A stretch of DNA of 64,000 nucleotides from Paragemmobacter kunshanensis (GTDB lineage Bacteria; Pseudomonadota; Alphaproteobacteria; Rhodobacterales; Rhodobacteraceae). Shown in pieces: positions 32,851 through 41,526 of the stretch. The DNA lies in assembly GCF_011059185.1 (NCBI RefSeq), contig NZ_JAALFE010000001.1:1-64000 (forward strand). The letters are read 5' to 3'. Under the pieces are notes generated by a model. It had not been told where the DNA came from, did no database searches, and worked only from the letters and a program-made list of their open reading frames with translations. Each line of letters begins with the position of its first letter. Positions within the stretch are counted from its first letter, which is position 1. The translations under genes were made by a program, and so were the position numbers.

Positions 32851-33749
32851 CCCTTCCCCTCTGGGTCTGGGCCGCGCTGATGGGGGCCATCGCCCAGACC
32901 GGGCGCAATGCCACGCAGGCGGGGCTGACCACCGCGCTTGGCACAGTGGGCGCGACGCAGGTGCGCTTCCTTTTCGGGCTGCCCTTCGCGGCCGCCTTCC
33001 TGCTGATCCTCACAGTCTGGACCGGGTCGCCCATCCCCCTGCCCGGCCCCGCCACGCTGGGCTGGACAGCCCTCGGCGCCTGGGCGCAGATCGCGGGAAC
33101 CGCGCTCATGCTGCTCTTGATGAAGGACCAGAGCTTTGGCGTCGCCACCGCATGGCTGAAGACGGAACCCGTCCTCGTCGCGCTCCTTGGCGTCCCCCTG
33201 CTGGGTGATCACCTGACCCCCGGCACGCTGACCGCCATCGCCATCGCCACGGCCGGCGTCCTGATCCTGTCCATCAAGCCCGGCCCCACCCTGGGAAGCC
33301 TGTTCCAGACCCGCCCCGCCGTGCTCGGCCTGCTGTCGGGCCTTGGCTATGGCCTTGCCGCCATCGGCTTTCGCGGCGGGATCACGAACCTGCCCTCGGG
33401 CGATTTCCTCACCCGGGCGCTGACCACCCTCACCCTTGCCCTTGCGATCCAGTCCGCCACGTTGCTGATCTGGCTGGCACTTTTTGATCGCAAGGCGCTG
33501 GCCGGTTCCTTCCGCGTCTGGCGCACATCACTTGCCGCAGGCTTCCTTGGCGCCTTCGCCTCGGCCTGCTGGTTCACCGGCTTTTCGCTGACCTCTGCCG
33601 CCAATGTCCGCACGCTGGCGCTGGTGGAAATCCCCATGGCCCAACTCGTCGCGCGGCTGCATTTCCGGCAGCGCACCACCCCGCGCCAATATCTCGGCAT
33701 GGCGGTGATCCTTGTCGGCGTCGCGGCCCTGCTCTGGCAGCAGGGCTAG
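32847..33749 (+). CDS. EamA/DMT-family transporter
   Basis: 300 aa, about ten membrane helices arranged as two EamA repeats. Second-half end LALVEIPMAQLVARLHFRQRTT-QYLGMAVILVGV is typical of the drug/metabolite transporter fold. Likely exporter of a small metabolite; substrate unknown. Coupled to the VOC gene, which might act on the same compound. Confidence 0.75.
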   Translation: MTLPLWVWAALMGAIAQTGRNATQAGLTTALGTVGATQVRFLFGLPFAAAFLLILTVWTGSPIPLPGPATLGWTALGAWAQIAGTALMLLLMKDQSFGVATAWLKTEPVLVALLGVPLLGDHLTPGTLTAIAIATAGVLILSIKPGPTLGSLFQTRPAVLGLLSGLGYGLAAIGFRGGITNLPSGDFLTRALTTLTLALAIQSATLLIWLALFDRKALAGSFRVWRTSLAAGFLGAFASACWFTGFSLTSAANVRTLALVEIPMAQLVARLHFRQRTTPRQYLGMAVILVGVAALLWQQG

Positions 33750-34099
33750 GCCAGAAGCCCCCGCAGCACCGCCAGCGCAGCCTGCCCATCGGCATCCTCG
33801 GCCGCGACAAAGACCGCCACCGTCGCCACCATGCCCAGCTTGGCCTGCATCGCCGGGCGGATCGTCAGCACGAAGCCGCCCTCGTTGAACGCCACATCCT
33901 CCACCGCGTCCTTCGCGGCAAAGATCTCGTCCGACACTTCCAGATACAGCCCCTTCCGGTCGCCCGGTCGGCCCTCGAAGATCACATAGCCATCTTCCGG
34001 GTCCTCGCTCGCCGCGAAACCCACGGCATGTTCGCCGCCCTCGGTATCGGCCCAGAAGGCCCGTGCCCTGATCTCGATATCCGCCGCGTTCCCGCCCAT
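33746..34099 (-). CDS. conserved-type hypothetical protein, 117 aa
   Basis: 117 aa from ATG 34099, no membrane segment; strand-rich with the segment EDGYVIFEGRPGDRKGLYLE and an acidic composition, resembling small beta-barrel proteins of unknown function found in this family of bacteria. Convergent with the EamA gene, their stops overlapping at 33746-33749. Confidence 0.6.
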   Translation of the reverse strand: MGGNAADIEIRARAFWADTEGGEHAVGFAASEDPEDGYVIFEGRPGDRKGLYLEVSDEIFAAKDAVEDVAFNEGGFVLTIRPAMQAKLGMVATVAVFVAAEDADGQAALAVLRGLLA

Positions 34100-34148
34100 G
34101 CCCCGCACCCCTTCGCTTCACCGCGCGCCGTTTACAGGCGGGCGGGCG

Positions 34149-35024
34149 TCAAGTCCACTTGGCAATCGGCGGCAGGCTCATCAGCACGGCATTGGCGTCA
34201 TGCCCGGTTTCCAGCCCGAACTTGGTGCCCCGGTCATAGACAAGGTTGTATTCCGCATAAAGCCCGCGATGGATCAGCTGCGCCTCGCGGTCGGCTTCCG
34301 TCCAGGGCGTGTTCACCCGCCGCTCGGTCACCGGCACGAAGGCGGGCAGGAAATGCCGCCCCACCTCCTGCGTGAAGGCGAAATCGGCCTCCCAGCTATC
34401 CGCGCCCGCGCCGCCGGTGTTCAGGTCATCATAGAAGATGCCCCCCACACCCCGCGCCCGGCCCCGATGGGGCACGAAGAAGTATTCATCCGCCCAGGCC
34501 TTGAACTTCGGGTAATAGCCCGCGTCATGCAGGTCGCAGGCCGCCTGCATCTGGCCGTGGAAATGCGCCGTATCCTCGGGGTATTCCAGCGCGGGGTTCA
34601 GGTCGGCCCCGCCCCCGAACCACCAGGCATGCGGCGTCCAGAACATCCGCGTGTTCATGTGAACCGCCGGGCAATGCGGGTTCACCATATGGGCGACAAG
34701 GCTGATGCCGCTGGCCCAGAAGCGCGGATCGCGGTCCATCCCCGGCACGCCCCGCGCGGCCATGGCCTTCTGCGCCCGCTCGCCCAGCGTGCCATGAACC
34801 TCGGACACGTTGACGCCCACCTTCTCGAAGACGCGGCCCCCGCGCATCACGCTCATCAACCCGCCGCCACCATCGGCGCGCACCGTCGGCGTCACCTCGA
34901 ACCGCCCCGGCACGCCTTCGCCGAACCGGTCCTCCAGCCCCTCGAACCCCGCCACGATCTGATCGCGCAATTCACGGAACCAGGCGGCGGCACGCGCCTT
35001 GCGGGTATCGAACAGGTCGGTCAT
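34149..35024 (-). CDS. hemF: oxygen-dependent coproporphyrinogen-III oxidase
   Basis: 291 aa from ATG 35024. Signatures FEVTPTVRADGGGGLMSV, PAVHMNTRMFWTPHAWWFGGGADLNP, PHRGRARGVGGIFYDDL and AEYNLVYDRGTKFGLETGH are intact, with the conserved His and Asp residues of the substrate pocket. Uses O2 to make protoporphyrinogen IX, the aerobic counterpart of HemN encoded at 52.8 kb. Confidence 0.95.
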   Translation of the reverse strand: MTDLFDTRKARAAAWFRELRDQIVAGFEGLEDRFGEGVPGRFEVTPTVRADGGGGLMSVMRGGRVFEKVGVNVSEVHGTLGERAQKAMAARGVPGMDRDPRFWASGISLVAHMVNPHCPAVHMNTRMFWTPHAWWFGGGADLNPALEYPEDTAHFHGQMQAACDLHDAGYYPKFKAWADEYFFVPHRGRARGVGGIFYDDLNTGGAGADSWEADFAFTQEVGRHFLPAFVPVTERRVNTPWTEADREAQLIHRGLYAEYNLVYDRGTKFGLETGHDANAVLMSLPPIAKWT

Positions 35025-35137
35025 CTGTCTCTCCAGGTTTACACTTCCATGCCTAGCACCGCGCCTCGCGCTCGCCAACATGGCATTTGGCATCCCCCCC
35101 TCCCCCGCGCTATCACGGTCAGAACACGGAGAGTCCC

Positions 35138-35533
35138 ATGCGCCGCCTTGCCCTTTGCTGCCTCCTCGCGCTCACCGCCTGCGGCACCCCGCAGGAACAA
35201 TGCATCAACCGCAACACCCGCGACCTGCGCACGATCCAGCGACTGGTGGATGAAACCCAAGGCAACATCGCCCGCGGCTATGCGATCGAGGAATATACCG
35301 TCTACATCCCCGTCTGGCAGATCTGCGACTACCAGCCTTCCGCCGATCCGGCCAACCCGGCCCCCACGCCCCGCTACTGCTTTGAACGCGAGGCGCAGAC
35401 CCGCACCCGCCCCAAGGCGATCGACCTGAACGCCGAAAGGGCCAAGCTGCAAAGCCTGCTTGACCGGCGCGATGAACTGGCCCGCGCGGCGGAACCCGTC
35501 ATCGCCCAGTGCAAGGCGGAATATCCCGAATGA
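35138..35533 (+). CDS. small lipoprotein
   Basis: 131 aa. N-terminus MRRLALCCLLALTACG carries a lipobox (LTAC), so it is lipidated and held in the membrane. The mature part has further cysteines (QCINRN, ICDYQ, RYCFER, AQCKAE) that can pair, and a helical C-terminus. No known family. Confidence 0.7.
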   Translation: MRRLALCCLLALTACGTPQEQCINRNTRDLRTIQRLVDETQGNIARGYAIEEYTVYIPVWQICDYQPSADPANPAPTPRYCFEREAQTRTRPKAIDLNAERAKLQSLLDRRDELARAAEPVIAQCKAEYPE

Positions 35534-36340
35534 TCAGAAACTGGGTGCCGCCACCGCATCCAGAAGGCCGCGCCCGCCATCCAGCGTCAGCACCTGCCCC
35601 GTCATGAATCCCGACGCGTCAGAGGCCAGGAAATGCGCGGCCTCCGCCACCTCATCGGCGCTGGCGATGCGGCCCAGCGGCGTGCCCGCCTCGACCACCT
35701 CGCGCCAGTCGGGGTTTTCCTTCAGCGCCCCCTGCATCGACGCGCTCATCACGCTGGCAAAGGACACGGCATTGACGCGGATCCCCTTCGGCGCCAGCGC
35801 CACGGCCAGCGAGCGCGTCATCTGCTCCACCGCCGCCGAACTGATCGAATAGGCCAGAAGCTGCGGCTGCGTCCGCACCGCCGCCAATGAGGACAGGTTG
35901 ATGATCGACCCGATCATCCCCTCCGCCCCGGTCTTTTCCGCCTTCTGGATCATCCGCTTCGCCGCCATCTGGCTCAGCCGCAGGCTGGTCAGCAGGTTCT
36001 GCTCCAGCAGGTCCTCCACCGCGTCCCTTTCGGGATCCAGCACATCGGACAGGGCGCATTGGCGGCTGGCATTCACCAGGATGTCGATCCGCTCAAAGGC
36101 ATCCACCGTCGCCGACAGCAGATTGGCCATGGTCAGCTTCTGGCGCAGATCGCCCGCGAACATGCGCACCGGCCCCTCGGCGCGGGCCTCTTCGCCCACC
36201 TCATCCTCAAGCCGGGCCTCGTCCATGTCGGCGAACATCACATTCGCGCCCTTGTCCAGGAAGTGCCGCGCGATGGCCAGCCCGATCCCGTTGGCCGATC
36301 CCGTCACGATGGCCGTCTTGCCCGATATCGCAAAGCTCAT
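35534..36340 (-). CDS. atypical SDR-family protein lacking the catalytic lysine
   Basis: 268 aa from ATG 36340. The dinucleotide loop TGSANGIG is normal and Ser151 and Tyr164 are in place, but the YxxxK motif reads YSISS, so the lysine at position 168 is Ser, and NNAG is replaced by NASR at 90-93. It otherwise aligns with glucose/ribitol-type SDRs (TGQVLTLDGGRGLLDA at the end). It may bind NAD(P) without normal catalysis or use another proton relay. Convergent with the lipoprotein gene with no gap. Confidence 0.8.
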   Translation of the reverse strand: MSFAISGKTAIVTGSANGIGLAIARHFLDKGANVMFADMDEARLEDEVGEEARAEGPVRMFAGDLRQKLTMANLLSATVDAFERIDILVNASRQCALSDVLDPERDAVEDLLEQNLLTSLRLSQMAAKRMIQKAEKTGAEGMIGSIINLSSLAAVRTQPQLLAYSISSAAVEQMTRSLAVALAPKGIRVNAVSFASVMSASMQGALKENPDWREVVEAGTPLGRIASADEVAEAAHFLASDASGFMTGQVLTLDGGRGLLDAVAAPSF

Positions 36341-36353
36341 TGCCCGCCCCCGT

Positions 36354-37346
36354 TCAGCGTGACCGGATGGGACAGGATGCCCGCACCACCCGGAAGGCGG
36401 CATCGCCGCCAATCTCCTGCACCTCGCGGAACAGGGCCTTCAATGCCCGATCATAGGGCAGGTGCCGGTTCGCGACCAGCCACAGCACCCCATCCGGCGC
36501 CAAGGCGCGCGCCGCGGCGCCGATGAAGGCCAGGCCCAGCGCCGGATCGGCATCGCGCCCCGCATGGAAGGGCGGGTTCATCACCACATGATCCATCAGT
36601 TTCGGCAAACGCAGCGTCGTCGCATCGGCCCAGTGGAACTGCGCGCGCGCATCCACCAGATTCACCCGCGCGCAATCCAGCGCTTCGGCCTCGGCCTCGA
36701 CCAGATGGCATTCCTTCACGCCCGTCCGCGCCAGCACCGCCCGCGCCAGAAAGCCCCAGCCCGCGCCCAGATCGGCGACCTTGCCCTTCATCTCGCCCGG
36801 CAGCGCAGCGGCCAGCAGCGCCGACCCCCGGTCGATCCCGTCCGCGCTGAAGACGCCCGCCACCGTGCGGAACCCCTCCACCTCGGCAGGTCGCGCGGCC
36901 CAATCCTCCAGCCCCGGCCCCGCCGGAAAGACCGCGATCTTGCCATGCGCCTTGGAAAGGGCCTCGGACAGGGCAACCCGCCCGCGCAGATCCTTCAGCA
37001 TGGCATCGACGCCATCCGTCTTCTGCCCGTCCACCGCGACAGGCCCGCCCGGGGCGACCCGCGCCGCCGCCTCGGCGATCAGCGCCTGCCCCTGTGCCCG
37101 CGCCCGTGGCAAACAGACGACTGCGGCGGCATAGGGCCCCTCGGCCCGCGTCACGACCCGATAGCCACGCCCGGCGAACCAGTCGGCATCGGGCTTGAAC
37201 CCCGTCACCACCTCGACCCGGTCCTTCGGCAGGGCCGACAGGTCATCGCCCGTGCGGGGCCGGATCACCGCAATGATCCCCTCGCTCGGCAGCGGCCAAA
37301 GCCCGCTGTCCAACGCCATCTCCAGCCGCGCAGACCGCATCGCCAT
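36354..37346 (-). CDS. rsmC: class I SAM-dependent methyltransferase, RsmC type
   Basis: 330 aa with an N-terminal degenerate methyltransferase-like half and a C-terminal active half: VADLGAGWGFLARAVL (SAM site) and the catalytic VMNPPFHAG motif of N2-guanine RNA methyltransferases. RsmC methylates G1207 of 16S rRNA; this is the likely function. The gene lies just upstream of the SDR gene on the same strand. Confidence 0.8.
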   Translation of the reverse strand: MAMRSARLEMALDSGLWPLPSEGIIAVIRPRTGDDLSALPKDRVEVVTGFKPDADWFAGRGYRVVTRAEGPYAAAVVCLPRARAQGQALIAEAAARVAPGGPVAVDGQKTDGVDAMLKDLRGRVALSEALSKAHGKIAVFPAGPGLEDWAARPAEVEGFRTVAGVFSADGIDRGSALLAAALPGEMKGKVADLGAGWGFLARAVLARTGVKECHLVEAEAEALDCARVNLVDARAQFHWADATTLRLPKLMDHVVMNPPFHAGRDADPALGLAFIGAAARALAPDGVLWLVANRHLPYDRALKALFREVQEIGGDAAFRVVRASCPIRSR

Positions 37347-37401
37347 CCCCTTCGCACATCGCCGCGCACCCTAGGCAAAGGCCGACCGAATGCCAAGGGA
37401 A

Positions 37402-37523
37402 GCGAAATCTGACACAGATTTCGCGTCGTTTCCTGACGCAGGAAACGAAAGAACCGCCCCGAGGGGCGGTTCGAAACCGGAATTTGCGTCAAATTCCGCC
37501 GCGAATTCTGCGTCAGAATTCGC
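37402..37523. repeat. hairpin cluster C downstream of clpS
   Basis: Members: 37402-37424 (arms GCGAAATCTG, loop ACA), 37426-37448 (TCGTTTCCTG, loop ACG), 37478-37498 (CGGAATTTG, loop CGT) and 37501-37523 (GCGAATTCTG, loop CGT). The first two carry TGACRCA on the plus strand, the last two on the minus strand. A GC-rich terminator sits in the middle. Confidence 0.75.
37447..37472 (-). terminator. rho-independent terminator of clpS
   Basis: Perfect 10-bp stem GAACCGCCCC/GGGGCGGTTC with loop GA at 37451-37472; on the minus strand it is followed by TTTCG. It lies 70 bp beyond the clpS stop inside hairpin cluster C. Confidence 0.75.
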
Positions 37524-37541
37524 TCCCCCGAAGTGACCCCG

Positions 37542-37862
37542 TCACTCCTTTTCCATCGTGCATTGCAGCGGATGCTGGTGCCTGCGCGCGAAATCCATCA
37601 CCTGCGCCACCTTGGTTTCCGCCACCTCGAAGGAAAACACCCCCACCACCGCCAGCCCCTTCTTGTGGACTGTCAGCATGATGTCGAAGGCCTGGGCATG
37701 GCTCATGCCAAAGAACCGCTCCAGCACATGCACCACGAATTCCATCGGCGTATAGTCGTCATTCAGCAGCATCACCTTGTAAAGCGGCGGGCGCTGCGTC
37801 TTTGACTTGGTCTTCGTCAGCACACCGGATTCGTTCCCCGGCCCCTCGGGTTTTCCTGTCAT
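37542..37862 (-). CDS. clpS: ClpS adaptor of the ClpAP protease
   Basis: 106 aa from ATG 37862. The core [24 protein letters not shown] and [30 protein letters not shown] are the N-end-rule recognition pocket (Asn/Asp of NDD, Met, His of VHKKG). It hands N-degron substrates to ClpA. The N-terminal tail of about 25 residues is the flexible ClpA-binding extension. Stand-alone; clpA is not next to it. Confidence 0.93.
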   Translation of the reverse strand: MTGKPEGPGNESGVLTKTKSKTQRPPLYKVMLLNDDYTPMEFVVHVLERFFGMSHAQAFDIMLTVHKKGLAVVGVFSFEVAETKVAQVMDFARRHQHPLQCTMEKE

Positions 37863-38040
37863 GTGGAACGGTCTCAGCGTCACGGAAGGTGAACTCCGGG
37901 TCAGGTGTGGCAAGGATTCGGTTCTGACGGTTGCGCAAGGAATATAGCCCAATCCGCCGCTGCGAAAAGGGGCCATGCCCGCTCCCCTTGCAGTCGGGCC
38001 GCGCAAGGGGCAAGAAAACCATAGCCCGAAGGAACCGCCC

Positions 38041-38745
38041 ATGCCCCAGCCCCGCATCACCACCATCGGCTTCGACGCGGATGATACGCTCTGGCAGAAC
38101 GAATCCTTCTTCCGCCTGACGCAGGACCGTTTCACCGCGCTTCTGGCCGATTTCGCCGATCCCGACCATCTGCATGACCGCCTCCTCGCCGCCGAACGCC
38201 GTAATCTGGGCCATTATGGCTTTGGCGTGAAGGGCTTCACCCTGTCGATGATCGAAACCGCCATCGAGGTGACCGAAGGCCGCGTTCCCGCCACCGTCAT
38301 CGCCGACCTCATGGCCGCCGGGCGCGAGATGCTGGAACACCCCATCGAACTGCTGCCCCATGCCCGGCAGGCGGTGGAAGCGATGGCCCGTTCGCATCGC
38401 GTGCTGCTGATCACCAAGGGCGACCTGCTGGATCAGGAACGCAAGCTGGCGCAATCCGGCCTGGGCGACCTGTTCCACGGGGTCGAGATCGTGTCGGACA
38501 AGACCGCCGCCGCCTATGCCCGGATCTTTGCCCGCCATGGCGACGGGGCCCAACGCGCGCTGATGGTGGGCAACTCGCTCAAATCCGATGTCATCCCCGT
38601 GATCGAGGCGGGCGGCTTCGGCGTCCATGTGCCGCATGGCCTGACCTGGGCGCTGGAACGCGCCGATCCGCCGACCGATCACCCCCGCTTTTCGCTTCTG
38701 GAACATCTGGGCGAACTCCCCGATCTGGTATCCCGGCTGGATTGA
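38041..38745 (+). CDS. HAD-family hydrolase
   Basis: 234 aa. Motif [13 protein letters not shown] holds both nucleophile aspartates, motif II is LLITKGD, motif III the Lys near VSDKT and motif [19 protein letters not shown]. Cap is a C1-type helical insert. Probably a phosphatase for a small phosphorylated metabolite; specificity unknown. Confidence 0.85.
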   Translation: MPQPRITTIGFDADDTLWQNESFFRLTQDRFTALLADFADPDHLHDRLLAAERRNLGHYGFGVKGFTLSMIETAIEVTEGRVPATVIADLMAAGREMLEHPIELLPHARQAVEAMARSHRVLLITKGDLLDQERKLAQSGLGDLFHGVEIVSDKTAAAYARIFARHGDGAQRALMVGNSLKSDVIPVIEAGGFGVHVPHGLTWALERADPPTDHPRFSLLEHLGELPDLVSRLD

Positions 38746-38925
38746 CACACAACAGATGGGGCCGGATCGCGCGCACCCATCCCTTCGGATCGCGCCAACT
38801 ACATCCGAAAAGCCCTTGAAATTCAGGGGTTTTCCGGCATGCAGCCTTGTGCTAACCTGCCCGCAGCAGACAAGCCCCACCAAAAACCCGGGGCGGACCA
38901 GAGGCAGGAACAAGGAACCGGCGAC

Positions 38926-40629
38926 GTGGCATCGCTTTGGGGGCATTTCGCCCGACTGTATTCATTCATCTGTATCGCGGCCCTGGCGGCAATTCTTGCC
39001 GCCTCTCCCTTGCGCGCCGCCCCCTATGCCTCGATCGTGATCGACGCCCGCAGCGGCGAGGTTCTCTATGCCGAGAATGCCGATACCCGCCTGCATCCCG
39101 CCTCGCTGACCAAGATGATGACGCTTTACATCGCCTTCGAGGAAATCCAGCGCGGCAATATCTCGCTCGATACGATGGTGACGGTCACCAAGCATGCCGC
39201 GGCCCAGCCGCCCTCGCGGCTTGGCCTGCGCGCCGGGCAGAAGATCTCGCTGCGCAACCTGATCCGCGCCGCCGCGATCAAATCCGCCAATGACGCCGCC
39301 ACTGCGATTGGCGAGGCCATCGCCGGGAACGAGGCCGATTTCGCCCGCCGCATGACCCGCACCGCCAAGGCGCTGGGGATGAAGAACACCACCTTCAAGA
39401 ATGCCAATGGCCTGACGGCGCAGGGCCACCTCTCCACCGCCCGCGACATGACGATCCTGGGGCGGCACCTGTTCTATGACTTTCCGCAGTATTACAACCT
39501 CTTCTCGCGCCGCTCCGTCGATGCGGGGCTGGCCACGGTGAACAACACCAACCGCCGCTTCCTTGACGCCTATGAAGGCGCGGATGGCATCAAGACGGGC
39601 TATACCGTCGCCGCGGGCTTCAACCTCACCGCCTCGGCCGATCGTGGCGGCAAGCGGCTGATCGCCACGATCTTCGGCGGCAAGTCCACCGCCGACCGCA
39701 ACGCCAAGATGATGAAGCTGCTTGATCTCGGCTTCGGCAAGGCCCCGCGCAACGCGCCGGTCAATCCGCCCACGCCCCCCGGCTATCAGGGCGGGGACGA
39801 GATGCTGGTCGCCGATGCCGATCTGCCCGAAACCGCCGATGGCGCGGGCAAGACGCTGCGCGTGTCGATGGAACTGGCCTCCTCCCCCCGGCCCGTCGCC
39901 CGCCCGGGCGCGGCACCCGCGGCAGAGGTGCCCGAAACCGTCATCGCCACGGCCGAGGCCGTGGATGCCATGCAATCGGGCATCGAAGGCGCGCTCGCCG
40001 CCGCGCTGGCACCCGAAGGCACGCTCGAATCGCAGGCGGCCGAACTGGCGCAAGAGGCCGCCCCGGCGGCCAGCCTCGCGGTGGATGATGTCGAACTCGC
40101 CTCGACCGGCGGCAGCGACAGCGCCCCCCTGCCCGATGCCGAAACGCTGGCCGCCGCGATGGAAAGCACCGCGCCCCTGCCCCGCCCCGGCGACCTGCCG
40201 GCCGAGGCGCTGGCCGAAGCCGATGTCGAACCCGAAGCCGAGATCATCCCCTTCCAGGTCGTCTCTGCCTCGGGCGTGGCGCTCTCGCCCCGCCCGGCCC
40301 GGCGCAACGCGCCCATCTATGACGAAGTGGCCCTGCCCGCCCCCGGCGCGGAAGAGGCGGAACCGGAAATCGTTCTCTCCGTCTCCACCTCGGGTGATCG
40401 GCATTGGGGCGTGAATGTGGGCCGCTTCGGATCCAGCTATGATGCCGAACGCGCGCTCTTGAAAACCCAGCTTGCCGAAAGCGCCACGCTGAACGGATCG
40501 CTGCGCAAGGTCATGCCGCGCGGCGGCGGCTTTGACGCCACCTTCGTGGGGCTGACGCAGGATCAGGCCGATCTGGCCTGCCGCCGCCTGCAGGCGCGCG
40601 CCATCCAGTGCTTCACGATGGGGCCGTAA
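38926..40629 (+). CDS. D-alanyl-D-alanine carboxypeptidase (PBP5/6 type) with C-terminal SPOR domain
   Basis: 567 aa from GTG 38926 (AAGGAA upstream; it starts just before the signal/anchor LYSFICIAALAAILAAS). S11 peptidase motifs: SLTK at 60-63, SAN at 120-122, KTG at 223-225. After about residue 300 comes a long Pro/Ala/Glu-rich linker and, from about 490, a SPOR domain (HWGVNVGRFGSSYDAERALL) that binds denuded glycan at the septum. The enzyme trims stem peptides; the SPOR tail would place it at division sites. It lacks the usual C-terminal amphipathic membrane anchor of PBP5. Confidence 0.88.
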   Translation: MASLWGHFARLYSFICIAALAAILAASPLRAAPYASIVIDARSGEVLYAENADTRLHPASLTKMMTLYIAFEEIQRGNISLDTMVTVTKHAAAQPPSRLGLRAGQKISLRNLIRAAAIKSANDAATAIGEAIAGNEADFARRMTRTAKALGMKNTTFKNANGLTAQGHLSTARDMTILGRHLFYDFPQYYNLFSRRSVDAGLATVNNTNRRFLDAYEGADGIKTGYTVAAGFNLTASADRGGKRLIATIFGGKSTADRNAKMMKLLDLGFGKAPRNAPVNPPTPPGYQGGDEMLVADADLPETADGAGKTLRVSMELASSPRPVARPGAAPAAEVPETVIATAEAVDAMQSGIEGALAAALAPEGTLESQAAELAQEAAPAASLAVDDVELASTGGSDSAPLPDAETLAAAMESTAPLPRPGDLPAEALAEADVEPEAEIIPFQVVSASGVALSPRPARRNAPIYDEVALPAPGAEEAEPEIVLSVSTSGDRHWGVNVGRFGSSYDAERALLKTQLAESATLNGSLRKVMPRGGGFDATFVGLTQDQADLACRRLQARAIQCFTMGP

Positions 40630-40631
40630 CG

Positions 40632-41306
40632 GTGCCCCTGCTGCCCCCCGTCCCGGCCCCCGTCACGCTGCCCATCCAGGGCCGCACCGACCGCTTCCCC
40701 GTCCGCCGCATCTTTTGCGTGGGCCGCAACTATGCCGAACACAGCCGCGAAATGGGCGGCGATCCCACGCGCGAGGCGCCCTTCTTCTTTACCAAACCCG
40801 CCGATGCCTGCATCGAATCGGGCCAGACCATCCCCTACCCGCCCCGCACCGCCGATCTTCACCACGAGGCGGAACTGGTGGTCGCCCTTGCCATCGGCGG
40901 GCGCGACATCCCGGTCGATCAGGCCCCGGCCCATATCTGGGGCCATGCCGCCGGGAACGACCTTACCCGCCGCGACCTGCAGGCCGAGGCAAAGGCCGCC
41001 CGCCGCCCCTGGGACATGGCCAAGGCCTTCGACCATTCCGCCGTCATGGGGGCGCTGGTGGAAGGCCCGATCGCGGATGCGCCCATCACCTGCAGGGTGA
41101 ATGGCCGCGTCACGCAATCGGCGCGGCTGTCGGACATGATCTGGTCCGTCCCCGAGATCATCGCCCATCTCTCCACCTATGTAGAGCTTCACCCCGGCGA
41201 CCTGATCTTCACCGGCACGCCTGCCGGCGTCGGCCCCATCGCGCGCGGCGAAACCTGCACCGTCGCCATCGGCGACCTGCCCCCCGCGACCGTCACCCTC
41301 GCCTGA
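40632..41306 (+). CDS. fumarylacetoacetate hydrolase family protein
   Basis: 224 aa from GTG 40632. FAH-fold motifs IFCVGRNYAEH, FFTKPADA, the metal-binding HHEAELVVAL (Glu-x-Glu), and TGTPAGVGP. This small form resembles fumarylpyruvate hydrolase or acylpyruvase. It begins 2 nt after the carboxypeptidase gene. Acts on acylpyruvates in aromatic-acid breakdown or in clearing by-products. Confidence 0.8.
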   Translation: MPLLPPVPAPVTLPIQGRTDRFPVRRIFCVGRNYAEHSREMGGDPTREAPFFFTKPADACIESGQTIPYPPRTADLHHEAELVVALAIGGRDIPVDQAPAHIWGHAAGNDLTRRDLQAEAKAARRPWDMAKAFDHSAVMGALVEGPIADAPITCRVNGRVTQSARLSDMIWSVPEIIAHLSTYVELHPGDLIFTGTPAGVGPIARGETCTVAIGDLPPATVTLA

Positions 41307-41308
41307 CC

Positions 41309-41374
41309 CAAATTTCTTCGAAGAAATTTGCAAAAATCTTCCAAGATTTTTGGCCAAGCCTCACGGCTTGGGCC
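41309..41374. repeat. hairpin cluster D between convergent FAH and ccoS
   Basis: Three abutting palindromes: 41309-41330 (CAAATTTCTT/AAGAAATTTG, loop CG), 41331-41352 (CAAAAATCTT/AAGATTTTTG, loop CC), and CCAAGCC/GGCTTGG at 41354-41371. The first two share the 10-bp arm, 22-nt format of the TGACRCA family but not its core. The third overlaps the ccoS stop. Likely bidirectional terminator. Confidence 0.65.
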
Positions 41375-41519
41375 GGTCATCCCAATCCTTGGTCAGGATG
41401 CGGTTCGCATCCCCTTCGGGATCGTCGAACTGCTTCGTCTTCATCGCCCAGAAGAAGGCCGCCAGCCCCAGCCCGCCCAGAAACAGCGACACCGGGATCA
41501 GGAATGTCAGGATCGCCAT
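41361..41519 (-). CDS. ccoS: cbb3 oxidase maturation protein CcoS
   Basis: 52 aa, one membrane helix (LIPVSLFLGGLGLAAFFWAM) followed by the hallmark KTKQFDDPEGDANRIL. Needed for cofactor insertion into CcoN. It follows ccoI after 7 nt, closing the ccoGHIS operon. Confidence 0.93.
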   Translation of the reverse strand: MAILTFLIPVSLFLGGLGLAAFFWAMKTKQFDDPEGDANRILTKDWDDRPKP

Positions 41520-41526
41520 ATCGCCC

